Shown piece by piece: positions 45,131 to 55,210 of a stretch of DNA of 64,000 bases. The stretch lies in the NCBI RefSeq assembly GCF_907165205.1, contig NC_058194.1, positions 1,054,824 through 1,118,823 on the forward strand. The letters run 5' to 3'. A model generated the notes under the pieces. The model made no database searches. It saw only the letters and a list, made by a program, of their open reading frames with translations, and had not been told where the DNA came from. Every line of letters begins with the position of its first letter. Positions within the stretch are counted from its first letter, which is position 1. The position numbers and the translations under genes are program-made. The DNA comes from Coccinella septempunctata. Its lineage: Eukaryota; Arthropoda; Insecta; Coleoptera; Coccinellidae.

Positions 45131-46675
45131 ATTTAGACGAGAACTTCAGCGTCCGCTAGCAATAGAGAATAACACCAACACCTCTGATGAAACTCACATG
45201 CCTGGGCAACAACAGGCAGAAGAAATTGATACTGAAAGTCCATGTTGCAACGCAAGTGAGCCTGAACACCAGGACGATAGGGAAGAGCTCCACCGACAAG
45301 TTGACTCTGACATGAGGAGATACTTCGCCGAACTGAAAGGGACAGATCCTCTTCATCGAATAGACCTCCCCGACTCAATACATCCAAGAAACTGTCACTT
45401 ATAATCGACATCTTGAATAAGGACGTTTTACCTGAGTACCTACAGAACGGAAGTTCATTGGAATATCTGCATCTAGTTTACTACTGTGCAGCGCTAACGA
45501 CAGCGAAAACCATAGGGGCAAAAATTCGCCGAACAAACAACGATGGTCCAAAATTACACAAATTACACGCGCCAGCATGGCAGAAACGTCTTCAACACAA
45601 AACAGAAAGGCTAAGAAGAGACATTGGACGAATGACGGAGTACTTGAACGGGAATCGAGGAAGAAAGGTTGTGAAAGCTGCCAAAGAAATCATGGATAGA
45701 AACAGGACACACACAGAACGAGAGATGGAGAATGCTACAGCTCACCATTGCCTCGACACTCTGAAGCAAAAATTAAGTCTGTATGCAGAACGCTTGAGGA
45801 GATATAAAAGCAATTATAGATTGAAGATGAAAAATCTAGCTATAAAATATGAGCCGATGCAGCATGACATGATCACAATTGAAGAAGTAAAATCAGCTAT
45901 CAGAGGACTACACAACTGGAAAACACCTGGGCCTGATGGATTAGAGAACTTTTGGATCAAGAAACTTTGGATCATGCATGACAAATTGACCTCCGCAATA
46001 AATGATGTCATTGACAATCCTGAAGAAATGCCAGTATTCCTTACACATGGCACAACATACCTGTTACCTAAAGACCAAAGGAATACAGAAGACCCATCCA
46101 AGTACAGACCAATCACATGTCTTCCAACGATGTACAAATTAATCACATCGTGCATTTCAAACCGAATTCACAATCATTGCGAAAGGAATAACATCATCGC
46201 CATGCAACAGAAAGGATGCACCAAAGACAGCCGAGGGTGCAAAGAACAACTAATAATAAAATAGATTCAGTTATCTGCAATCAAGCGTTCTCCAAGCGAA
46301 GGAATCTTTACGTTGCGTACATAGACTACAAGAAAGCATTCGATTCTATACCTCACGAATGGCTCTTGACGATATTGAAGATTTACAAGGTGGATCCTAA
46401 TATTGTTAAGTTCCTGAAAAACGCCATGTCAACCTGGCGTACTAGTCTTCAAATGAAAGCAGCAGATTGCTCCATTACAACAGGACCTATTCCAATAAGA
46501 CGCGGAATTTTCCAAGGAGACTCGCTGAGCCCTCTGTGGTTCTGCATGGCCCTGAATCCCTTGTCTCATAGATTGAATTCTACGGATTACAGATTTGCCA
46601 TCAAGAGCGGCAGTAGAACTATGATGAAACTGAATCATCTCCTTCACATGGACGATTTGAAACTCTTCGCATCTA
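45130..46675 (+). pseudogene. RLE-type LINE: N-terminal part and RT (first half)
   Basis: This region encodes the beginning of a single-ORF LINE. A first frame (45198-45404) ends in a frameshift near 45360. The next (45413-46264) contains WKTPGPDGLENFWIKKL and KYRPITCLPTMYKL. After a further frameshift near 46260 come VAYIDYKKAFDSIPHEW, IRRGIFQGDSLSPLWF and LLHMDDLKLFAS. The order and the motif QGDSLSPLWF resemble LINEs with a restriction-like endonuclease (R4/NeSL group). The usual tyrosine before MDD is histidine here. It is cut at 46675 by a mariner element and resumes at 47967. Confidence 0.75.
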
Positions 46676-47966
46676 AAGGGTGTTTCAAATTGAGCGGTTC
46701 TTTTCGAGGATAAATAAAATATAGTTGGCGCACTGAATTCGTCTGGGTATTTTGACAATCAAAAAGATTGATGTATGACATTTATAAGAATGGCTTCGTA
46801 CACGATACAACAACGCGTTCAAATTGTTGAATTATTTTATGGAAATCAGCGTTATGTGAAGAGTGTTTTCAGAAAATTACGTGAATTTTATGGTTTACAT
46901 AATCGTCCATCTGAAATTGGTAGAATTATTAAGAAATTTCAACAGACCGGTTCGGTGGAAGACCAAGAAAGTAAAAAATACAGTCGTAGGGGTCGTTCAC
47001 AAGCAAATATTGATTTGGTTCGTGAAAGTGTTGCTAAAGACCGTGAAATGTCCATTAGACGACGTTCACAACAAGTTGGACTCGTTGGGTCCACAACATG
47101 GCGTATTTTACACAAGGATTTAGCTTTGAAGGCATATAAAGTTCAAATAACACAGGAACTAAAGCCATTAGATCATTTAAAACGTCGTTCATTTGTTAAT
47201 TTCATCAATGAACAACCAGCTGGTTTTTCTCAAAAAATAATGTTTTCCGATGAGGCACATTTTCAACTTGGTGGCTATGTTAATAAACAAAATTGTCGTA
47301 TCTGGGGTGAGCAAAATCCACGAATTATTCATGAGAAACCTATGCATCCTAAACGAGTCACTGTTTGGTGTGCATTATGGTCAGGTGGTGTAATTGGACC
47401 TTACTTCTTTGAAAATGCTGCTGGTGAAGCTGTAACTGTCAATGGTGATCGATACCGTAGGATGATAATCGAATTTTTGTTGCCGGAATTAATGAATGTT
47501 GATGTAGAGGACATTTGGTTTCAACAGGATGGCGCAACACCTCACTTTTCAAATGAGACAATTGATTTATTGAGGCAAAAATTTGCTGGACGAATAATCT
47601 CCAGAAACGGTGATGTCAATTGGCCACCAAGATCATGTGATTTGACGCCGTTGGATTATTTTCTTATGTGGGTTATGTGAAAAGCTAGGTCTATAAGAAT
47701 AATCCACAATCGATTCCTGAACTGAAGGATGAAATTATTCGTGTCATTAGTGAGATTGAGCCACAATTATGCCAACATGTTATTGAAAATTTTAACAAAA
47801 GAGTGGACGTCTGTACAGCTGCAAGAGGAGGCCATTTGGCAGATATTATTTTTTGTACATAAATGTCTCAATTGATACTTCAATTACCAATAAACAGTTT
47901 TTGAAAATAAATGCAAATTATGTTTTACTTATTATTAAAAAAATCCGCCCAATTTGAAACACCCTT
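46676..47966 (+). mobile_element. Mariner/Tc1 transposon, 1291 bp, TA TSD
   Basis: The ends are inverted: AAGGGTGTTTCAAATTGAGC on the left and the complement of AAGGGTGTTTCAAATTGGGC on the right. TA flanks both sides (46674-46675 and 47967-47968). The LINE frame that it interrupts resumes directly after it (KKQMQQMLKMVEGFSEDIKM). Total length is the usual 1.3 kb for mariner. Confidence 0.92.
46775..47866 (+). pseudogene. Mariner-like transposase, frameshifted
   Basis: The likely start is the ATG at 46790 (MASYTIQQRVQIVELFY), a helix-turn-helix DNA-binding region. The catalytic domain shows IMFSDEAHFQLGG, IWFQQDGATPHF and SCDLTPLDYF. I count 36 residues between the second and third catalytic aspartates, more than the 34 of classical mariner. 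The frame stops at 47680. The remaining 60 codons (CTAARGGHLADIIFCT end) are in another frame that also has a TAG, so the copy is dead. Confidence 0.88.
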
Positions 47967-48720
47967 TACCAAAAAACAAATGCAACAGATGCTGAAAATG
48001 GTGGAAGGATTCTCGGAAGACATCAAAATGAAATTTGGACTAGAAAAACGACGACTGCTGAACATAACTAGAGGGAAAATAGGAGATGGTACGTTCAAAC
48101 TCAAGGAAGGTGCAGAAATTTAATCATTAAAGGAAGGAGACACATACAAGTATCTAGGCATAAAACAGGCAAGAAAAATCAATCAGACCCAGATGAAGAA
48201 AGAATTAACGGAGGAGTTCACCCAAAGATTGAGAAGGGTAATGAGAACTGGTCTTAACAGCAAGAATCTGATAAAACGATTAACACCTACGCTTGCTCGG
48301 CGCTGAGCTATTCATTTGGTATCATCTCTTGGACGACCACCGATTCAGCAGCTTTACAGAGAAAAATAAGGACGATGCTGACTAAACACAATAAACATCA
48401 CCCCAAAAGCTCAATAGAACGGACAGAGCTGCCACGACATCTTGGGGGTAGAGGAATTGTTGATTTGTCCAACCGTATGTCCCAGGAAATTGAAGGACTT
48501 CGAAAATATTTCCTGAGCAAGGCTCGTCAGAACTCAATCGAGTAGTTTCTGTTGCTGATAGTTCTACACCGTTAAAGCTACAACAGGATCACTTGGAAAC
48601 CGTCGAACACTCTGCAGAAAGTAAAATGCAGAAACTGATTGGCAAACCTTTGCATGGAAGGCACCAGAACGAGGTCAACCATGATTACGTCGACATCAGA
48701 AGTGCTTGAATTTTCGTAAG
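47967..48720 (+). pseudogene. RLE-type LINE: RT thumb and linker (second part)
   Basis: It continues the LINE after the mariner: FGLEKRRLLNITRGK, then TYKYLGIKQ, then GIISWTTTDSAALQRKIR and LPRHLGGRGIVDLSNRMSQE. Several stops and frameshifts are present (for example at 48121, about 48300 and 48543). It fades out after KPLHGRHQNEVNHDYVDIRS near 48690. In related LINEs the endonuclease region would come next; here that part is found at 57883-58760, on the other side of an inserted LINE. Confidence 0.75.
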
Positions 48721-49477
48721 CTAGCGGTTTAGTTCCTCCAGCTCAACAAACAGGGTTGAACTACGACCAGTATTTCAAACCCCATCAAGAAAATTAACCC
48801 TACGAACATCAGAGACCGTCATATTTGCCCAACTAAATCCAGATAATACCGGAATTTAATTACAATCTCGCTTCTGAGGATCCCACCTCAAACAGAAACA
48901 GTCGCAATTTTTTCGTGGTCCATAATTGAATCAACGACTTCTCAATAATTACTGAATACCAATTGATTTCTTGGGGTCTCGGGCAAGAAGTTCTGATATT
49001 TGGCAGTCTGAATGGAATACGTTCACTATTTTCAATCAATACTCTAGGAGTGTGCTTTGAGTGACTGTTCATTGTGTGTTCTAAGTGGCCTAGCCCAATT
49101 CTGTTGAGTAAGAAGAATAATTTCAGTATTCTAATCATTCAATTTTGTATTTGTTGGACACTGTTTACATTCATAGTCCGAGTTGTTTATCTTTCGGTCT
49201 TCGGACCACATTGTTCGGCGTTCTGTAACTGATGCGCTTCCGGGAAGCGTATTAAGATACCGCGGGTCCACGTCCGTGACTGTTTCGGTGTACGTGATTA
49301 CTGCTGAACTGTTGATAGGTAAAAGCTATTATTTTGGTCCCTCATTTCTCTCGTTCCTGTCTTGGTTTGTCCTGTTGTCCGAGGCCCACCTTCTCTGTGT
49401 TAAGTCTCCTGTAAAGGCCCACAGGAGTGAAAAGTGTTGTACCTTTTTCCTTTTCCTGAATATAGATTTTTCTGAGG
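48721..49477. other. LINE junction and 5' UTR of CR1-like LINE
   Basis: There is no clear gene. The part before about 49150 is unidentified; a minus-strand 92-codon frame at 48860-49138 has no motif I recognise. From about 49150 the more GC-rich sequence is probably the 5' UTR of the LINE whose ORF1 starts at 49478. Confidence 0.4.
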
Positions 49478-50254
49478 ATGCCGTCTACTTGCGGTCATTG
49501 TGGTGGATCGCTAGGAGATGGTGATCATATTCAGTGCGCTAGCTGTCGCCGAGCCTACCATCCAGGTTGTGTCATCATATCTGTGCTCGCGATGTGCAGG
49601 GAAAAGTTTGAAAATCATGCCCATATACTCGAATCTCACAAAGCTGCAATTTCTGATTTTGAGAGGAGAATCGTGAGTATTGAGAATACACAGTCTGATC
49701 TGGCTACTGGCTTTTCTGGTGTGTTGATAGAGGTGGGGGGCATGAGGGCGTTTGCTCCGCCTGCCGACTCTTCGTCGGCTGGCGTGGGTGCGGCCGAGAT
49801 TCTTGAGCGTTCTAGGCGATCTTTCAACATCATCATCAAGAATCTTCCGGAGTCATCCAATGATACTGATGTGGTATCCGATCTTTTGGGTTGTGTTGAC
49901 CCTGGTGCTCGGAAGTATTTGGTGAGAACCACGCGTTTGGGTAAAACGCGACCAGCTGCCCCCCCTCGGATGCTGAAAGTATCCTTATCTAATCCTGAGA
50001 TCGTTAATTCCCTGTTGCGAAATAAGAAAAAACTCTTGAATAGCGATTCCTTCAAGGGTTGCATACTTTCCGATGATAAAACACCGCTGCAGCGCAGACA
50101 TTTAGAATCGTTGCGCGTTGAACTCAGGGAGAGGGAACAAGCTGGGGAGAAAGACCTTACCATTAAGTATCTTCGAGGGGAGCCAGCTATTGTAACCAAA
50201 GATTCTGTCACGAAGCCAAAAAACCACCCTGTTCACTGTATGAGTGGACAGTAA
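49478..50254 (+). CDS. LINE ORF1 protein with PHD-like finger and coiled coil
   Basis: The 258-residue frame is intact. It starts MPSTCGHCGGSLGDGDHIQC and has a Cys/His cluster (CGHC, CASC, YHPGC) of PHD type, although only part of the usual finger is present. A helical, probably coiled-coil segment follows (FENHAHILESHKAAISDFER), then an RRM-like segment (FNIIIKNLPESSNDTDVV). ORF1 proteins of CR1/Jockey LINEs bind the element RNA and assemble the complex. ORF2 starts four bases after the stop. Confidence 0.8.
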   Translation: MPSTCGHCGGSLGDGDHIQCASCRRAYHPGCVIISVLAMCREKFENHAHILESHKAAISDFERRIVSIENTQSDLATGFSGVLIEVGGMRAFAPPADSSSAGVGAAEILERSRRSFNIIIKNLPESSNDTDVVSDLLGCVDPGARKYLVRTTRLGKTRPAAPPRMLKVSLSNPEIVNSLLRNKKKLLNSDSFKGCILSDDKTPLQRRHLESLRVELREREQAGEKDLTIKYLRGEPAIVTKDSVTKPKNHPVHCMSGQ

Positions 50255-50343
50255 TCTATTCTAATGTACAATCATTATGCTCTAAATACCGTGAGCTACT
50301 CGCCTTCGTTCAGGTGAACTCATACATATGCTATATTGTTTGA

Positions 50344-51153
50344 TAACTAAAAATGTATTGCTGACATTCAAAAGAATATATATATATATATATATCTCGA
50401 GTCTCTTCGAACTGTCGATGGTGTTGTGTATTCAATATTTCGTGCTGCATGTCAATAGCTCAATCTGCTTGAAAGCGATACTCACTGGGATATAATAATC
50501 ACTGTTGTTTCTGCATCTGCGCACATTTATTTGCCATCATTATTTCGGCATGCTTTCCATCGAATCCATGTGAACTGTTGAATAAGAACAAAGATGACAT
50601 GTCAAAAGACATATTACATCGTATTCGTGTCACAACAGGCAATCCTGATTTAGAGGTGAATGCGGAGATCCATAACCAGGCTTTGATTTTGATCGAAGAC
50701 CTGTGTTATCTCATGTCTGGCAGTTTGTTGGTTAAGTTAGGAATGCCATCACCTCATCGTGGAACTAACGACGTTTTCAACAGAGAATTGGAACGCGAAC
50801 GAGAGTATGATACAGATGCCTTAAACCACTTAGTACAAACAAATGTACCTACCACTATTGAATTCACAACAAAAGGGAGTTTATGATAGGATAATGAAGA
50901 CAATTGAAGAAGGGAATGGGGGCTTATTTTTCCTTGATGTCGCCGGTGGAACTGGTAAAACTTTATAATCTTAATAATTTTAGCCTCTATTGGTGCAAAA
51001 TCAGAAATTGCAGGAGCAGTCGCTTCTTCTGGGATAGCATCCACGTTGCTTGAGGGATGCAGAACAGCTCATTCTGTGTTTAACACAGAGAGTTAAACCT
51101 GCAGACAGTTGAGTACCCAACATGCAATATTGCGAAGCACTCAGCAGTGGCAA
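50344..51153 (+). pseudogene. Helitron helicase fragment
   Basis: The frame from about 50578 reads NKNKDDMSKDILHRIR, LILIEDLCYLMSGSLLVKLG and MPSPHRGTNDVFNRELERE, then, after a stop and frame breaks, YDRIMKTIEEGNGGLFFLD and GGTGKT, the Walker A motif. These are features of the PIF1-like helicase of Helitron transposons, which unwinds DNA in rolling-circle transposition. The fragment ends after TCNIAKHSAV-like sequence at 51153, where a DDE transposon begins. Neither the Rep/HUH part nor Helitron ends are visible. Confidence 0.75.
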
Positions 51154-51654
51154 AGGACCCCGCACACTTACTTAGGAAAAGCGGGTCCAGTGAATTTTCC
51201 CCATTTTTACATATTACATTTATATCAACCTCAAGAATAATATATCAGATTTTCACGAAGGTCTTACATCCGGTTTGTTCTATAGGGCGTTCCAAAATTG
51301 CAGCTACGGAAAAATGAATCTTTAAATTTTGATGATAATTCTTCTAATTTTCAGAATTTCATCATGATGCCTTTGGTTCTGAATAACAAGATATCACAGA
51401 TATCCAAACACCGCCCACTACGTTAAGTTTCGTTATACAGGATGTTTCATGAAGCTGTATAAGTAACTGAATGTAACTTTGTTAGTGACTTTGGGACCAC
51501 CCTGAGTTTTTCAAAATATGATACCATGATGTATGTCCACCTCTGTAGGAAGTTTCATTAATGTACAAAGAACAGTTGCAACATTATTCAGGTTTAAATT
51601 CGGATTTCATTCAATTTTTTTTTAAAACTTATCTGTAGTTGAGATTACTGTCAA
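51154..51654 (+). repeat. Left 500-bp terminal inverted repeat
   Basis: It pairs with 54711-55210 along its full length. It has no coding potential. Confidence 0.88.
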
Positions 51655-51835
51655 TTATTTGATTTTTTATGAATTCTGTAGGCTTCTCTGTGACCTTTCA
51701 AAGTGACGTTTTGTGGTATTATTTAAACGGTTGGTTAGCTTTCCTTCTGTTGAGTAGTTTTCAGTTGGTTTTTTTTTTTATCGTTGCGACTATTATTGGT
51801 ATAAAGTTATAGAAAGTTAATGTGAAAAGACAGCA

Positions 51836-54213
51836 ATGAATGCGCGAAATAGTTATGCATGTTTCCTATGTGAACATGAGTTTCCATTAAAAAACCTCAG
51901 ACGAATAGATAGAGAAGATGATGTAGATAAGAGAAATCTGGCTGTTTTGAAGCGTGAAGTATTAGAATTACCGGTAGTTCAAGTAACCCAATTAACGAGA
52001 TTGTGCATTAATTGTTTGAAAGAGATAACTGAAGAAATCAACGACATAAATGATGATTCTACAGTACCAGTTAAATTAAATACTTTGTGTCAAACTCCAA
52101 GTCATGCGTGCTTCATTTGCAATGAAGACGGTGGTGATCTTTGCAGGTTAACACTGAAGTGCAGAGTGAAAATTTTCATAGCACATGACATATATATTAG
52201 TGAGAATGCTAGAATTTGCAGACACCACATGAATGAGGATCTTTTTATACCTCGTCCTCTCCTTGTTGGTTTACGATACACCAAGAAATACATTAGAATG
52301 AACGGAATTCAAATCTCTACATTTCTACATAAAATGCGCGAATGCCATGGAGAAGCCCTTAAATGGAGGTATCATGACGAGAGGGATTTTACTGATGAGG
52401 AATTCAAAGCCCTTTGTCCAATTACAAAAGACGAATTTCTTGATTTGTTCAGACAGTGTTTGCCAGTTCCCGAAGATGAAACTAAATCAAGGCACATTTC
52501 TAAGAAAGATCTTCTCACTTTTCTTTGCAAAATAAAACAAGGATTGTCAGATGATTTCTTAAGCGTTATTTTTAATTATAAGAGTCGACAGTCTGTTAGC
52601 TTAGCAATAGCAAATGTGGGACAATCCTTAGTAGCCACATTTGTTCCCAATAATCTTGGATTTGGGGCCATCAGCAGAGAAACTTTTATTAACGAGCATG
52701 TTGTTGTATTATTAGAATATGAAATACAGAGAAAACATACAATACTTCAGTGTGACTTTTATATATTTTTTATCAATTGTTTTTTAACACATAGGTGATA
52801 ATTTAAATTCTAATTATTTACATAGAACTAAAAACTATATCTATGTTTCGACCACAAAACTGTCACAATTATATTATGCCTCTACATGTTGTATTATTAG
52901 AATATGAAATACAGAGAAAACATACAATACTTCAGTGTGACTTTTATATATTTTTTATCAATTGTTTTTTAACACATAGGTGATAATTTAAATTCTAATT
53001 ATTTACATAGAACTAAAAACTATATCTATGTTTCGACCACAAAACTGTCACAATTATATTATGCCTCTACAATGTAACCGAGTTTGCAAATAGTCTTTAC
53101 AATCCTAATCCCGCTGAACTAAAAGTAATTGCTTATATTGACGGTACATACAGTTATATTCAAAAAAGTAGCAACTTTCAAGTACTGAGGCAATCCTACA
53201 GTACCCACAAAGGGCGGCATTTAATAAAACCTGCCTTAATTGTGGCTCCAGATGGTTACATTTTAGCTGTGCAGGGTCCCTATTTTGCAGATGGAAAAAA
53301 CAACGATGCTGCTATGTTACGAAACGAATTTATGCAGGATATAGAAGGCATTAGAGGATGGTTTGAAGATAATGATATTCTGATAGTTGACCGGGGTTAT
53401 CGAGATGCTTTGCCTTTATTAGAGGAATTGGGAATTGCACACAGAATGCCACCATTAATACAAAGGGGTGCCCATCAGCTGTCCACCGAAGAAGCAAATG
53501 AGTCGAGATTAATTACAAAAACACGATGGATAGTTGAATCGCGCAATGGACATATAAAGACCATCTTAAAATTTTTCGCTAATGTTGTTTCGCTTATACA
53601 TGCCAACCACTTGGGTGATTTCTATAAAATCGCGTCTGCGATAATCAACAGATATTATAAATCCATAAGAATTGACGCCAATGCTCAAATTGCTGAACTT
53701 TATTTAGAAAGATCTAGAAGAGACAATTTGCTGCATCAATTTTTAGAAGAAGGGCACTTTCTACAACGTAGGGGAAGGTGGACAACCTTGAGCCATGAAC
53801 ACGCGCCGACTTTTCCTCGTCTTTCGATGGACTACTTGAGAGATTTAACCATTGGCGTATATCAGCTGAAACTATCCCCCTCTTACATATAAGATGTTAG
53901 AAATGAAGAACATGAAATCAATTTAGAATTTGATGAAACTGACCATGACAATAATTTATTAAGATTCCGGATTTACTCTAGATTCAGAAAGGCTACAAAG
54001 TATCAGTTATGGCTCCGGTACGCGGAAGACCCTAATGAACCAATACCAGGTTATTATTGTACGTGTAAAGCTGGAGCCAGAACCCTGGGGACATGTTCTC
54101 ACATAACAAGCGTACTCTGGTTTCTTGGATACGCACGACATATGCGAAATATTAAATACCCCTCAACTCAACTCTTGAATTCTATCTTGAATGCAGGAGT
54201 GATTATTCCATGA
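51836..54213 (+). pseudogene. DDE_4-type transposase with SWIM finger, broken
   Basis: The first part (51836-52700) has two N-terminal Cys/His clusters (CFLCEHEF, LCINCLKE, CFICNEDGGDLCRL). A 2 x 185 bp insert follows. The catalytic part resumes at 53072 with VIAYIDGTYSY, ADGKNNDAAML, ILIVDRGYRDAL and RWIVESRNGHIKTI, holding the three acidic residues. A stop at 53890 separates a further part with a SWIM-like finger (YYCTCKAGARTLGTCSHITS). The three parts match one protein type found repeated in insect genomes. The breaks make this copy inactive, though its ends remain well preserved. Confidence 0.8.
52702..53071 (+). repeat. 185-bp tandem duplication in transposase gene
   Basis: TGTTGTATTATTAGAATATG begins both copies (52702 and 52887), and both run to CCTCTACA without a difference that I could see. 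The block interrupts the transposase reading between INEH and VTEF. Near-identity indicates a young duplication. It could instead be an assembly artefact. Confidence 0.85.
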
Positions 54214-54710
54214 CTTTTTTTGGTAACTGTCCTAAATTACATAGTGGCGAAGCTAAAATCTTCAGTCTTTCAACTGTTAAATCTTTCAATTATCAATCAG
54301 TCGTGTTAATAACCCTATTTTAAGATTGGACTTAATAGATTTCATATTTTGTGCTAATTCATTTTCATGTAAATTGTTGATGATTATTATTTCAAGTAAT
54401 GGTGTATATTGAACTAAAACCTGAATGATTTGGCAATAATCTTTTAATTATTTATACACGAGTGGTTTTTCACAAAGGTCGACATACTTTTATGGTATAA
54501 TAAAAAAAAAATATGCATCCTTAGAGTGCTCAAAGGTACAACAATCTGGAATGATAATACTGTTTTTCTATATAAACAGATTTTGGGATAGCGAAATGCG
54601 GAAATTAGTGACACCGAATTATGTCCATCCTGTACATTCCTGTATAAAAACCTTTGAACCGACCGTCAATACCTATCATAATAATTATACTGAATGAAAA
54701 CCTATATTCC

Positions 54711-55210
54711 TTGACAGTAATCCCAACTACAGATAAGTTTTAAAAAAAATTGAATGAAATCCGAATTTAAACCTGAATAATGTTGCAACTGTTCTTTGTA
54801 CATTAATGAAACTTCCTACAGAGGTGGACATACATCATGGTATCATATTTTGAAAAACTCAGGGTGGTCCCAAAGTCACTAACAAAGTTACATTCAGTTA
54901 CTTATACAGCTTCATGAAACAGCCTGTATAACTAAACTTAACGTGGTGGTTGATGTTTGGATATCTATGATATCTTGTTATTCAGAACCCAAGGCATCAT
55001 GATGAAATTCTGAAAATTAGAAGAATTATCATCAAAATTTAAAGATTCATTTTTCCGTAGCTGCAACTTTGGAACGCCCTATAGAACAAACCGGATGTAA
55101 GACCTCCGTGAAAATCTGATATATTATTCTTAGGGTTCATATAAATATAATATGTAAAAATGGGGAAAATTCACTGGACCCGCTTTTCCTAAGTAAGTGT
55201 GCGGGGTCCT
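54711..55210 (-). repeat. Right 500-bp terminal inverted repeat
   Basis: It is the inverted partner of 51154-51654. Confidence 0.88.

Larger units (their letters stand above)
51154..55210 (+). mobile_element. DDE transposon with 500-bp inverted repeats (ISL2EU-like)
   Basis: The ends are AGGACCCCGCACACTTACTT at 51154 and its complement ending at 55210. The inverted identity continues inward for about 500 bp (51154-51654 and 54711-55210) with few differences, such as GGATGTTTCATG against its counterpart with one change. Between them is a plus-strand transposase gene in pieces. The left flank is Helitron sequence and the right flank is LINE endonuclease, so a target duplication cannot be read. 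Assignment to the ISL2EU or a neighbouring DDE_4 group is tentative. Confidence 0.85.

Noticed and set aside
45814..46155. 113-codon minus-strand frame in the RLE-type LINE
   Set aside because: Antisense of a recognisable LINE segment.
49183..49524. 113-codon frame ahead of LINE ORF1
   Set aside because: It overlaps the better supported ORF1 start in another frame and lies in the LINE 5' UTR; no motif.
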